Notes: generated by a model from the sequence alone, not told the origin. Counted from the stretch's first letter, positions 43,238 to 52,922 are shown. The stretch is DNA of 64,000 nucleotides from a candidate division KSB1 bacterium (GCA_016214895.1 JACRMR010000025.1:62001-126000); one strand, 5' to 3'. Program-made: numbers and translations.

Positions 43238-45178
43238 TTACCGAATGTAGAGCAGTTTGGCGGTTAGGGTCTTGTTCACGGACCGGAGCTGAGCAAAATA
43301 TATCCCCGAGGCTTGAGCGTGCGGCGACCAGCGGAGCTCGTGTGCCCCGGCAGTCAGGCGGGAATCCAGAAGGGTTGTAACCGCTCGACCTGTGATGTCG
43401 AAGATCCGGAGACTCACCTGCTGTGCGCGGGGAAGCTCAAACTTGATCGTGGCCGTGCCATTGAAAGGATTTGGGTAAACTGCGGTCAGTGCAAACTCCC
43501 GTGGCGATGGCATGGCTCGCTCCTGCGCCGCTGCTGCATAGAACCCCGTCGAGTCCCAGTGCAGCGGATACTGCGGCATCAGCGGCGTCGTGGGAATCGA
43601 ATCCACAGGGATGCGCTGGTAGATGAACTCATTCAACGTGGCGACGCCCTCACTGTACAGAACAGCGCCCGCGTCATGATCGAGCACGTACGTCAGATGC
43701 AGCACACCGTCGGTGACGGTTTCGGCGAGGGTCGGTTCGCGCTCGTTCATGCTGCCGGGAGGTGGAACGAGTTCTCCCGGACAGGTGCGCGTCACGTTCG
43801 TGCCGACACTCCAGCGCGAGCCGCCGTCCGTGGAAACGCTGATCCACACGTCGGCCATGGGGAAGAACTGGTCCGAGTAGCAGTTTGTGTCGTACTGCAT
43901 GTAGGCGCAGTAGAGATAGCCGTTGCTCTCGTCCACGGCGAGGCTCGGTCGCTGGACATAGAGCTGCCACGCGCCAACGTCCATGAGTTCTTCGGGCCAC
44001 GGCCACCAGCCGTTGGCGATCAGGCTGAATTGTCCGGTGGCTTCGCTCCAGTGCCAGAGCAGAGAACGATTGATCCAAGTGAACGGGCCGATCATTCCCG
44101 GGTAGAAATCGTAGTAGGCACGAGTCGTGAAGGCCGCGTGAAGAACATCGCTTTGGTCAAAGAGCAAGCTAAGATCGGTGTAGGCGCGCATCGAATCGCG
44201 ATTGCAGACCAACGTGTCGTGGGTGGCGTTAAGGCAAGACGTGTCGCCGGAGACGAAGAGCGTGATGTTGATAGTGTCGGACCAGGTCAGACCATTGTCC
44301 GATGACTCCTTCAGGATGACATCATTCCGCCACTGATAGCATTCATCCATCCGGGACGGGCATGGTAGCCATCCGATCGTGACACGACCACTCCTACGGG
44401 AGGCGACAACATCATGTGCGATCACAGGCGTGTTGCCCAATACGCGATACCTGAGGTCACCGTCGACAGGCTGCCAGACAATGGTGTCCAGTTCCGACGG
44501 ACGGACCCCTCGGTAATACACCAGTAGCAATTCGTCCCAACCGGATCCAAGGGTCACAAGGTGAACAGCATTGTCCGAGCTGATCGCGAATTTTGGCCAG
44601 AGGTTGTCAAAGTAGTCGGGATCAGTCTCGCAAACCGAGGGCACACATGCGATATCGCACGCGAATGGCTGGCCCGCGCATGGGTAAACCGTTACGACTG
44701 TACCGCTTGCCCCGGGACGAACCTCGTGCAGTGCGACATAAGGACATAATCCGCGGTCCAGCGCGATGTTGCAGAATCCTGCGCGAGAGAACCAGTCGAC
44801 CATCTGTCCGCCGACAAACTCGAACTGCTGCGCGTTGCGTCGCCAGACATTGTAGTAGACATGGCGTGGAAACTGGTTTGCGGCGAGGCCGTTCATCCAC
44901 ACGACATGCGCGTCACCCGCCGGGTCGACCGCGATCATCCTCCCGCACGAGCCGTTGTGCTGCAGATCATACCACGTCGTCCCCGCAATGAAGACGTCGC
45001 CGAGCGGTTCGTCGAGGGAAGAGTGCCGGGTGAGGACGGGCGATGCTATAGCAGGGGGAGGGGAATCGATGGGAGCAATGCGGGCTGACAATTGTGCTGA
45101 CCGGGTTGGTTCGTTGGCCCGTGCCGACAGCGCCGAACATGCGCCCAAAATGACTAAAAATAATAGCTTAGGCTTCAT
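43238..45178 (-). CDS. Secreted sialidase-like propeller protein with T9SS sorting domain (paralog 4)
   Basis: 646 residues. Signal peptide LLFLVILGACSALSARA, then an extra segment of about 40 residues before the conserved AGTTWYDLQHNGSCGRMIAVDP. The propeller blocks are as in the other paralogs (KESSDNGLTWSDTINITLF, SVSTDGGSRWSVGTNVTRTCPG). The tail is VYPNPFNGTATIKFELPR to KLLYIR, closer to paralog 1 than to 2 and 3. It is the first gene of the tandem array that runs into ftsEX; paralog 3 follows 20 nt downstream. Confidence 0.85.
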   Translation of the reverse strand: MKPKLLFLVILGACSALSARANEPTRSAQLSARIAPIDSPPPAIASPVLTRHSSLDEPLGDVFIAGTTWYDLQHNGSCGRMIAVDPAGDAHVVWMNGLAANQFPRHVYYNVWRRNAQQFEFVGGQMVDWFSRAGFCNIALDRGLCPYVALHEVRPGASGTVVTVYPCAGQPFACDIACVPSVCETDPDYFDNLWPKFAISSDNAVHLVTLGSGWDELLLVYYRGVRPSELDTIVWQPVDGDLRYRVLGNTPVIAHDVVASRRSGRVTIGWLPCPSRMDECYQWRNDVILKESSDNGLTWSDTINITLFVSGDTSCLNATHDTLVCNRDSMRAYTDLSLLFDQSDVLHAAFTTRAYYDFYPGMIGPFTWINRSLLWHWSEATGQFSLIANGWWPWPEELMDVGAWQLYVQRPSLAVDESNGYLYCAYMQYDTNCYSDQFFPMADVWISVSTDGGSRWSVGTNVTRTCPGELVPPPGSMNEREPTLAETVTDGVLHLTYVLDHDAGAVLYSEGVATLNEFIYQRIPVDSIPTTPLMPQYPLHWDSTGFYAAAAQERAMPSPREFALTAVYPNPFNGTATIKFELPRAQQVSLRIFDITGRAVTTLLDSRLTAGAHELRWSPHAQASGIYFAQLRSVNKTLTAKLLYIR

Positions 45179-45751
45179 CGTGGAGACCTCAAGGTTTGCC
45201 GAACTACGCCACGAGTTTTTGAAGTTTGTGAGTTTATTCTCTTGCCCTGAATGAGCCGGAATGCTATATTTGTAGTTTTAATTGACTTGGCACCATTCGA
45301 TTTGATATGATTTGAGCGGGATACGATCTGCTATTGCATTATCCCACTTTCCGTTGTCAAAGTCAAGGCGGGATGCGCGCTGAATGCCCGATCGCGGCCG
45401 GGTTACGGAAGCCGTTATCCGCGCCGGCCGGCTCGGGAGAAGACTCGGTGCGGGGAAGGGACCGAGTGCTTTGGCCAGTACGCGTTGACTACGCACGATA
45501 CGGGCCATGATCCATCGGGGTAGATTCACCAAGCAAGTGTATTATAGGTATATATTTATGTCTTTGTGCGCATCGAGTACTGGAAGGCCGCGCGCAGGGG
45601 ATGCGCGGTGGCGTGCAGAAAGTATAGGGTTGACTGTGCAGATAGCGAGAAGCGCGGGTTCCGCCCCGCGCACATCGAACAGGATGCAGGGCGATATCAA
45701 TAATGATTCTAAGCGAAAACATTTAACACACGAAAAGGCCCCAACCAACCT
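45179..45751. other. Divergent intergenic region with a promoter and two stable hairpins
   Basis: No gene seen. A plus-strand promoter candidate is at 45282-45311 (TTGACT, 18 bp, TATGAT). Downstream, GGCCGG (45396-45401) pairs with CCGGCC (45424-45429) around an inner ACGG/CCGT hairpin, and ACTCGGT (45443-45449) pairs with ACCGAGT (45461-45467). This is either a long structured 5' leader of the pyrophosphatase gene or a separate small RNA. Confidence 0.38.
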
Positions 45752-48331
45752 ATGACATCCAAGGTCAAGACTCGAAACTCCAAGACCAAGAGAAAGCGGA
45801 CGTGGCTGCTGGGCGTGCTGACGCTGGCACTGGCAGGCTTCGCCGCGTTCGGTCCGACACTGCTCGCGCAGACCGGAGGCGGCTACAATTACGGCACCAG
45901 CACGCAGGCGAGTACGCCGCCGCCCGCACACAATGGCGGCGGTCACGGCGGCGAGGCGATCCAGCTGCCGTTCGGCGAAGACGCGTGGTTACCGCTCTAT
46001 ATTGTGATGGGCGGAGCGTTTCTCGCGCTCGCGTTCGGCGCCTACTGGTGGCGGAAGACGATGGCGCACGACCCCGGCAGTGAACGAATGCGCGGAGTGT
46101 CCAAAGCCATCGAAGAGGGCGCGATGGCCTATTTGGCCCGACAGGTGAAGACGATGATTCCGCTGGTCGTCATTATCGGCATCGGCCTGTTCTTCCTCTA
46201 CCAGAACCAGTACGCGGAACTGCTGCCCGGTCAGGAGACGATGCTCGGACTGGGCGTGGCCGTGGCCTTCCTATTGGGTGTGGCGGCATCGTACATGGCC
46301 GGTTATGTGGGGATGGGCGTCGCCGTACGAGCGAACATGCGCGTGGCCAATGCGGCGCTTTCGAGTTTCAAAAATGCGCTGGAAATCGCGTTCCAGGCGG
46401 GCGCGGTGTCGGGCATGTTCACCGTCGGACTGGGTCTCTTAGGCGCGACGATCACGTTCATGGTGTTTCAGGAAAACGCGATGTTCGTGCTGGTTGGCTT
46501 CGGCTTCGGCGGCTCGCTGGCAGCATTGTTTATGCGCGTCGGCGGCGGGATTTTCACCAAGGCGGCTGACGTCGGCGCGGACCTCGTGGGCAAGGTGGAA
46601 GCAGGAATTCCGGAAGATGATCCGCGCAACGCCGCGACGATCGCGGATAACGTCGGTGATAACGTCGGCGACTGCGCCGGGATGGCCGCGGACGTGTTCG
46701 AGTCTTATGAAGTGACACTGGTCGCGGCGATTATTCTGGCGGCGGCGGTGGGCAGCACGCTGCAGGCCAACGGCTTCGGTGCGCTGACGGCGGCCGGTTC
46801 ATTTACGGGCGTGTTCACGCTGAAGCTCGTGATCTACGCGCTGCTCGTGCGCGCGGTGGGCGTGGTCGCGTCGATTATCGGAATCCTCGCCGTGAAGGGC
46901 AAGGATGATCCGAATATGAATCCGATGCAGCCGATCAATTTCGGCGCTTACGTCTCGACGGGCATCGCCGCGCTGGGTTTCCTCGGCGTCGCGAAGTGGA
47001 CGTTTGGCTCGGGGCTGCCGGCAATTCCGGCGGGCGCTGACGTCACGCTCGCGGCGATTGTGGGCGACTTCTGGTTCTATGCGTTTCTGGCGACGTTTTT
47101 CGGGATCATCTTGACCGTCGTGATCGGCAAGCTGACAGAGTACTTTACGGCCGCCGAGAAGAAGCCCGTGACGGAAATTGCCACGGCGGCAAAGACGGGT
47201 CCGGCCACGTTGATCCTGTCCGGTCTGTCGGAAGGTCTTGAATCATCGGTGTGGGCGATCGTTTCCATCGCGGCGACGATCTTCGCGGCCTATGCGTTGT
47301 TCCATGATCCGGCGATGGCGGCCTACGCGATTGCCCTCGCGGGTCTGGGACTCCTGGCAACGACAGGCTACGTGCTCGCGGAAGACACGTTCGGTCCGAT
47401 TTCGGATAATGCGAACGGCGTGTTCGAGATGTCCGGCGCGCTGAAAAACGCGGATGGCAGCGAGAACAAGGCCGCGCATAATATCGTGGCCCGGCTCGAC
47501 ATGGTCGGCAACACCACGAAGGCGCTGACGAAGGGCTTTGCGATTGCGACAGCCGTGATCGCGGCGGTGGCCTTGTATCGTTCGTTTATCGATACAGTCG
47601 CGGTGAAAGATCCGGCGATTCTGGTCACGGGAATTCAGGTCAACCTGCCGAATATCTTCATTGGTTTGATGATCGGCGGCGCGATTCCATTCTTATTCTC
47701 CAGCTTTGCGATTCGCGCGGTATCGCGGGCGGCGGTGCTGCTGGTAGAAGAAGTGCGGCGGCAGTTCAAGACGATTCCGGGCATCTGGGAATATACCGGC
47801 GTCGGCGAGAAGGGCAAGCCGGAATATGCGAAGTGCGTGGCGATTGCGACGGCAGCAGCGCAGAAGGAATTGCTGGGACCCGGATTACTCGCGATCTTTG
47901 CGCCGATTCTGGTGGGCTTCTGGCTGGGAGCGTACGCGCTGGGCGGGTTCCTTGCGGGTTGTATTCTGGTGGGACAGCTCATGGCGGTGTTCATGAGCAA
48001 TGCCGGCGGCGCGTGGGATAACGCGAAGAAGAAGATCGAAGACGGTTATCTCGGCGGCAAGGGCAGCGAAGCGCACAAGGCCGGCGTGATCGGCGATACG
48101 GTCGGCGATCCGCTCAAGGATACCGCGGGTCCGGCGCTGAATCCGATGATCAAGGTGATGAACCTCGTCGCGATTCTGATTGCACCGAGTACGGTCACGA
48201 TGCACGGCGAGACCGGTGGCTATGTGGCCACGGTGGTCGCGCTGTTGGTACTCACGGGCGCAATCATGTTCTCAAAGCGCGGTGGTCTGGCAACCGGTGG
48301 CGAAGAATCGCAGGCGGTGCAAAGACACTGA
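45752..48331 (+). CDS. hppA: Membrane-bound proton-pumping pyrophosphatase
   Basis: 859 residues, about 100-150 longer than many bacterial forms because of an N-terminal extension with a signal-like helix (WLLGVLTLALAGFAAF) and a Gly/His-rich linker. About 16 membrane segments. Substrate-binding motifs are present: DVGADLVGKVEAGIPEDD (about 273-290), DNVGDNVGDCAG (about 300-311) and DTVGDPLKDT near the C-terminus. The position that marks potassium dependence reads GNTTKALTKG (about 587): Lys where K+-dependent enzymes have Ala, so this should be a K+-independent enzyme. It pumps protons with energy from pyrophosphate hydrolysis. Monocistronic. Confidence 0.93.
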   Translation: MTSKVKTRNSKTKRKRTWLLGVLTLALAGFAAFGPTLLAQTGGGYNYGTSTQASTPPPAHNGGGHGGEAIQLPFGEDAWLPLYIVMGGAFLALAFGAYWWRKTMAHDPGSERMRGVSKAIEEGAMAYLARQVKTMIPLVVIIGIGLFFLYQNQYAELLPGQETMLGLGVAVAFLLGVAASYMAGYVGMGVAVRANMRVANAALSSFKNALEIAFQAGAVSGMFTVGLGLLGATITFMVFQENAMFVLVGFGFGGSLAALFMRVGGGIFTKAADVGADLVGKVEAGIPEDDPRNAATIADNVGDNVGDCAGMAADVFESYEVTLVAAIILAAAVGSTLQANGFGALTAAGSFTGVFTLKLVIYALLVRAVGVVASIIGILAVKGKDDPNMNPMQPINFGAYVSTGIAALGFLGVAKWTFGSGLPAIPAGADVTLAAIVGDFWFYAFLATFFGIILTVVIGKLTEYFTAAEKKPVTEIATAAKTGPATLILSGLSEGLESSVWAIVSIAATIFAAYALFHDPAMAAYAIALAGLGLLATTGYVLAEDTFGPISDNANGVFEMSGALKNADGSENKAAHNIVARLDMVGNTTKALTKGFAIATAVIAAVALYRSFIDTVAVKDPAILVTGIQVNLPNIFIGLMIGGAIPFLFSSFAIRAVSRAAVLLVEEVRRQFKTIPGIWEYTGVGEKGKPEYAKCVAIATAAAQKELLGPGLLAIFAPILVGFWLGAYALGGFLAGCILVGQLMAVFMSNAGGAWDNAKKKIEDGYLGGKGSEAHKAGVIGDTVGDPLKDTAGPALNPMIKVMNLVAILIAPSTVTMHGETGGYVATVVALLVLTGAIMFSKRGGLATGGEESQAVQRH

Positions 48332-48342
48332 GAGACCGAGAC

Positions 48343-48415
48343 GCCCCCCTGCCTTCCGGTGAACGGGGGAATAAGAAACAGCGGGCGATCCGGATGGGTC
48401 GCCCGCTGTGCGTTC
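48343..48415. terminator. Double-hairpin terminator after hppA (intergenic repeat copy A)
   Basis: A weak CCCCC/GGGGG stem is followed by ACAGCGGGCGA and TCGCCCGCTGT (48378-48409), 11 perfect pairs. It lies between the convergent hppA and propeller genes and can serve both strands. It is a copy of the intergenic element also found near 50170, 53050 and 54540. Confidence 0.7.
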
Positions 48416-48432
48416 CGAAGGAGGTCTCTTCG

Positions 48433-49875
48433 CTACCTGATGAGCAGCAATTTGCGGGATTTGACTTGCTGGTTGGCTTGCAGGCGATAGAAATAGACGC
48501 CGGACGGGAGATCCGGGGCAGAGAACATGACGCGATGGGCACCGCCGGGTTGCCGGTCGTTCACCAGCGTGCGCAGATGGCGACCGGTGAGATCGAAGAC
48601 CTCGAGCAGAACGTCGCCGTCTGTCTCGGTTATGTACTCGATAACCGTGCCGGAGTTGAACGGGTTGGGATAGCTCGGCAGCAAATCGAACTTGTGAGAC
48701 ACAGAGGGGGACTGCTCCGCCGCTGAATTGCCGACGGTGAAACGCATCAGATGAAAGTCAATCCAAGCCGCGTCGGAGTAGCTCGATGTCAGGACAGCGA
48801 AGCCACCATCGGGCAGTGGCACCATGCGCGCGTCGAGACCACCAAGGTCCTGATAGAAATGTGACCAGACGGAGTCACCGTTCGCATTCGTTTGCATGAC
48901 GACCAGTCCCTGTGTGGGACCGCCGCGCCAGCCAACCATGATCATTCCGTTGTCGGCGGTAGCGATTGCATCGGTGGGAATGAAGCCAACATAGGTGCAG
49001 CGTGACCAAAGCGTGTCGCCGTTGGAGGCAATTCGGTTCAGCCAGCCTGAACTGTAGTAGCAGAGGGCTTCCCCGGCAAGACTGAATTGATGATTTGGTG
49101 TCTCGATCGCGGCATTGATCGCCCCACCAACCTCAGGCCGACCCAGTACCCGCGACCACAGCGAATCTCCGTTCTCTTCGCACCGGATTATCCACGATCC
49201 GTTGTGCTCAGGGGTGAAAGACATCCCCGAACCAACCAGCAGAAGTCCGTGATCACGCAGCGAAATTGCATCGTGCAGGTCTTCATCGAAAGCACCGCCG
49301 AAAACCCTCTGGCGAACGATCGAAAACGCAGAATCAACAAACTCAAGGGCAAAGTCATAGCCAGTGGAGTCGTAGTTGGCAAGTGATGATCCCGCCAATA
49401 CGAGACCTCCCGACGACAGTGGTAGAATCCGCTTGACCACGATTGTGGTGGGAAAGTAAGCAGTTTGCAGCGTGTCACCGAAATCACTGACGACGGTGAG
49501 AAATGCCAGCGGGTCTTGAAAAGCAAGATCCGTCGAGCCGCCCCAGGCGACGGCCCGCCCCGATTGCGTGAGCGCAATTTCCGAAAGCGATTCCACTCTG
49601 GATCGGTCACCGAGTTGCCGCATCCAGAGCAGGGTTCCAGATGAATCGGCACGAATGATTCGCATGTCACTGTCCGCATGGCCGAGGTTGTTCTCGACGG
49701 ATCCGACCATCAAGAAGCTGCCATCGGAGAGGCGGACAAGAGCGCCCGGAAAATCCCGTAATTCGGAGCCGTAGTGGCGGGTCCACAGAGTGTCAATTGC
49801 GGGTTGGCCGTGTGCGGAGGCCACGCAGAACAGCAACGACAGGCAGAACCCTGAGATGCTACTGTTGAGTCGCAT
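48433..49875 (-). CDS. Secreted propeller-type protein with T9SS sorting domain
   Basis: 480 residues. Signal peptide ISGFCLSLLFCVASAHG. The body is made of repeats of about 50 residues with D-S/N-G-D-x-LW motifs (ADSSGTLLWMRQLGD, CEENGDSLWSRVLG, IASNGDTLWSRC, NANGDSVWSHFY), like the delta-60 or PQQ-type propeller repeats of Bacteroidota proteins. The sorting domain is SYPNPFNSGTVIEYITE to KLLLIR. Its start codon is three bases after the stop of a short upstream frame. Confidence 0.83.
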   Translation of the reverse strand: MRLNSSISGFCLSLLFCVASAHGQPAIDTLWTRHYGSELRDFPGALVRLSDGSFLMVGSVENNLGHADSDMRIIRADSSGTLLWMRQLGDRSRVESLSEIALTQSGRAVAWGGSTDLAFQDPLAFLTVVSDFGDTLQTAYFPTTIVVKRILPLSSGGLVLAGSSLANYDSTGYDFALEFVDSAFSIVRQRVFGGAFDEDLHDAISLRDHGLLLVGSGMSFTPEHNGSWIIRCEENGDSLWSRVLGRPEVGGAINAAIETPNHQFSLAGEALCYYSSGWLNRIASNGDTLWSRCTYVGFIPTDAIATADNGMIMVGWRGGPTQGLVVMQTNANGDSVWSHFYQDLGGLDARMVPLPDGGFAVLTSSYSDAAWIDFHLMRFTVGNSAAEQSPSVSHKFDLLPSYPNPFNSGTVIEYITETDGDVLLEVFDLTGRHLRTLVNDRQPGGAHRVMFSAPDLPSGVYFYRLQANQQVKSRKLLLIR

Positions 49876-49878
49876 CTT

Positions 49879-49983
49879 CTACTTGGTCCAGGAAACTGCA
49901 AGCGTGGTACCGGCGAAATGGAAGTACACAAGTCCCAAAACTACGGCTGTCGTCCTCCCCTGCCGCAAAGCATTTGCTCTCAT
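49879..49983 (-). CDS. Possible 34-residue membrane peptide
   Basis: A frame with an excellent ribosome binding site (AGGAGG, five bases before ATG 49983) encodes a basic N-terminus, then a hydrophobic stretch TAVVLGLVYFHFAGTTLAV and a short tail, ending TAG three bases before the next gene. It could be a coupled leader peptide or a small membrane protein. Nothing similar is known to me. Confidence 0.45.
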   Translation of the reverse strand: MRANALRQGRTTAVVLGLVYFHFAGTTLAVSWTK

Positions 49984-50348
49984 GCTAACCTCCTGATAAG
50001 ATTAGACTGCCGGAAGATCATGCGAAGGCGGACAGATCTTGTCCGCAATGGTAGGCATATTACAGAGATACAATACGACATCGTTTCAAGATTGTCAAGT
50101 GCGCGAGGTCTTTCAAAGACAGCCGAGCCCGTGGAATCTGCGGACTCGTAACTCGGCGAGGAGAAACTCAACCCCCCCTTGGTCCCCCCAAATCGAAGAT
50201 TTGGGGGGATAGCCGAGAACGAGCACAGGCGGCCCGGATGGGTCGCCCGCTGTGCGTTCCGAAAAGAGAGACTATGAATCGGTAACTGGAAACCGAGCGG
50301 GGCACATCAATACTCAAGAGATGTGCCGCCGCGATCAAAATGACGAGC
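49984..50348. repeat. Intergenic region with double-hairpin repeat copy B
   Basis: No gene here. At 50184-50208 CCCCCCAAATC and GATTTGGGGGG pair perfectly around GAA; at 50224-50253 a second hairpin follows (CACAGGCGG...CCGCTGTG with a GCCCGGATGGGTCGCCC core). The stretch 50169-50262 is about 90 percent identical to 53049-53136. Confidence 0.68.
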
Positions 50349-52922
50349 TTATCTGCTCAATCGACGGGCGATGACGGCGCGCGCTTCGGGCGGAAAGCGC
50401 CAGAGACCGGAGGCGAGTTCCGTTCGCAGTTCGTCGCGGGTGATCGTGCCGTCGTGCTCGGCGACGATCTGCTGCACTGCTCCAATATTGCCGATGAACG
50501 CGCTCACCTGATAGTGCATGGCGCTGGCAAATTGAGCGGCGTACGCGTGCACGTAACAGGTATCGGTGGTCAGGCCGAGAAAGTAGAAGGGGCCGACGAA
50601 CTGCTCGGAGAAATAGACAAGATACGCGTCCACGCTGATCGGGCTACCATACTCCGACGAATCCACGACCGACCAGCACACGTGCGCGTCGTTGCCCATG
50701 ACTTGCAGCACGACATCATCGACCGCCGGAGGCGTGATGCCGCCCTCACCGGAGAGCGCGACGGTCAGCACATTGTTGATCGGGGCATCCGAGGCAATCA
50801 CCAGTGTCGCCGCGTAACCGCCGGGCGCGGTCGGCGTGAAGACGACGTGGACTTGCAGGCTGTCGTGGGGCGCAATCACGTTTCCGCTGTCGCTGCCGTA
50901 GGCGATGAACGCCGCCGAGTCACTGGAATAGAAACCGAACACCATGATACTCTCGCTGGTCATGTTGCGGAGCGTGGCGGTGAGCGTATCGCTGTTCAAG
51001 ACGGGAATGCTGCCGAAGGCGAGCGCTCCCGGCCACACGCTCAGGTCCTGCATAAAGAACGACGCGCCGATATCCGCGATGGTCGAGTCCGGATCGCGCG
51101 GCAATTCAGGATCACCCGCGTCAATGCAGGGCGAACCGGGCAGCAGCGAGTAGTCGCCGTTTGATGTATCGGCGAACATGGGGTCTTCGAAGATGTTCTC
51201 GTAGATGTCGGCACTGTCGCCGTTGGCATTGGTGACGAGTTTTAGGCCGATGGCGGGAGGCATATCCGATGGGCCAAATCGAGGCCGAAATGGCGAGTCG
51301 TTACCGTAGAAGTCGCAGTACGCTATCTGGCAGGTGGAGCCTGAAATGAAGTAGATTGCGTCAACTCCGTGACCGAAAAGTGTGCAAGAATTTGCGATGA
51401 AACTCGGACTGTTCACATAGGTTGTAGTCTCTGTGTAAATGGAATGTCCTGCATTGTTTGAATAGCAGTTGGCTATTGTGCAGTTCGTAAGTGAAGGCCG
51501 GGAGTCCTTACTGTAGGCTCCTCCTCCCGAACCCGAATTGTTGAACCCGTTGGCTGAGTCCCGCAAAAATGTGCATTGGTCAAACTTCGGTGTAGCGCCA
51601 TCCGCGCAGTACAAGCCCCCTCCCTTTCCGCCGTCTCCAGAATAACTGGACAACGTCTTGTTGCTGTCAATGTGGCAGTCACGGAAGCATGGAGAGCCTT
51701 CATAACACCAAATGCCTCCGCCATCACTATTCGTGCCTCTATTTCCGGAGATCCGGCACCGTGAGAACTCAGCGGTCAGCCCGACACCTCCGCATCGAAT
51801 ACCACTGCCGGAATTTGATGAGAAATCGCAGTCTACAACTTGACCGGACGCGCCCCAGATTGTCAATCCGGTGCCCTGATTCGACGTGCATGATAGACGC
51901 TGAACGTCGATACTCAGGCTGCTGGCTGTTACACCCCCGCCATTGTGCGAGGCGACGCAATCATACATGAAGAAGTCAGCTCCATCAAACGAGACTGCGG
52001 CACCGGTGTTATCAATGAACTGGCTCCCCGCGAACGAGCCGACTGATGCGCCGCTCATACTTACCCCGCCCCCGGACCCATTTGAGATTGTGCATGAATC
52101 GAAAAACGCCGAAGCGCCACCTACGAAGTATACCGCCGCAGCGCCTGAATATGGCCCAGTGTTGGCCGCAAACATGCAACGTACAAATGTAGGTGAACAG
52201 TGGCGTCCGTATACGGCTGACCCTACAGTGAAATAACTGACTCCCGACATCGTGTTATTGCGAAAGCTGCAGTCAGTGAATGTTGGGGGGTTGTTTCGGA
52301 TATAGACTGCACCTCCACTATCGGTACGCAGAGCATTTTCAAACACGCAATAGTCGAAATGACTCTGGTTGCTGTCGGAAAGTAGTCTAATCCCGCGCCA
52401 TCGGTTCAGATTCAATCCCAGGTCACAAGTGAAGTGGACAGAATCGGACACTGTTCCGTACGCGTGCAAGAAGCCATAGACATCAAAGACAAAGGCGCTG
52501 TCAAAATCTATGATGGTTCCCGCTGCGATCGAAACAGAACTATACGGACCGACCACCACGTTTCCAATCACGCTATAGTAGCCTGGTCCAATGCTTCCGC
52601 TGATTGATCCTGAAAGGGGGCGAATCAATGTGTGGCTGGCCAGCGTTGCGTCCATGATATACAATTGACTGTACAGGCTGTCGCTGCGATACGGGTCGTG
52701 GACATAAGCCACATGGTAAATCCCCGGCACCACGTTCTTCGCAAAAAACCCATTCGCCTGCGTGAAGGTCGAGTCCGTGACGGCGGAGGGGCTGACCTTG
52801 ATGAACTTGACTTTGGTGCCCGCGTGGCTCTGCTGACCTTCGAGATAACAGAAGCCATCGACCGTGACGGCGGAGGCGATATTGGCGCAGAGGCAGACGA
52901 ATAAGATTATGAAGTGCTTCAT
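50349..52922 (-). CDS. Secreted right-handed beta-helix protein with choice-of-anchor D-like domain
   Basis: 857 residues. Signal peptide IILFVCLCANIASA. An N-terminal carboxypeptidase-regulatory-like domain (FCYLEGQQSHAGTKVKF) is followed by a parallel beta-helix at about 95-560 with many short repeats of G-G-A/G and C-x-F/I type (FTDCSFRNNTMSG, FVRCMFAANTG, FRDCHIDSNKT). Next come a DAGDPE closing motif and an ASPM/Hydin-like beta domain (about 620-730; ITPPAVDD follows). The C-terminus (AVIARRLSR) has no sorting domain, unlike its neighbours. Polysaccharide binding or lysis is a common but unproven role for this fold. Confidence 0.8.
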   Translation of the reverse strand: MKHFIILFVCLCANIASAVTVDGFCYLEGQQSHAGTKVKFIKVSPSAVTDSTFTQANGFFAKNVVPGIYHVAYVHDPYRSDSLYSQLYIMDATLASHTLIRPLSGSISGSIGPGYYSVIGNVVVGPYSSVSIAAGTIIDFDSAFVFDVYGFLHAYGTVSDSVHFTCDLGLNLNRWRGIRLLSDSNQSHFDYCVFENALRTDSGGAVYIRNNPPTFTDCSFRNNTMSGVSYFTVGSAVYGRHCSPTFVRCMFAANTGPYSGAAAVYFVGGASAFFDSCTISNGSGGGVSMSGASVGSFAGSQFIDNTGAAVSFDGADFFMYDCVASHNGGGVTASSLSIDVQRLSCTSNQGTGLTIWGASGQVVDCDFSSNSGSGIRCGGVGLTAEFSRCRISGNRGTNSDGGGIWCYEGSPCFRDCHIDSNKTLSSYSGDGGKGGGLYCADGATPKFDQCTFLRDSANGFNNSGSGGGAYSKDSRPSLTNCTIANCYSNNAGHSIYTETTTYVNSPSFIANSCTLFGHGVDAIYFISGSTCQIAYCDFYGNDSPFRPRFGPSDMPPAIGLKLVTNANGDSADIYENIFEDPMFADTSNGDYSLLPGSPCIDAGDPELPRDPDSTIADIGASFFMQDLSVWPGALAFGSIPVLNSDTLTATLRNMTSESIMVFGFYSSDSAAFIAYGSDSGNVIAPHDSLQVHVVFTPTAPGGYAATLVIASDAPINNVLTVALSGEGGITPPAVDDVVLQVMGNDAHVCWSVVDSSEYGSPISVDAYLVYFSEQFVGPFYFLGLTTDTCYVHAYAAQFASAMHYQVSAFIGNIGAVQQIVAEHDGTITRDELRTELASGLWRFPPEARAVIARRLSR

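Noticed and set aside
43313-44305. Plus-strand frame of 330 codons inside the paralog array
   Set aside because: Antisense to paralog 4, with Arg/Val/His-rich low-quality sequence and no ribosome binding site.
50340-51164. Plus-strand frame of 274 codons
   Set aside because: Antisense to the beta-helix gene, which has a signal peptide and recognisable domains.
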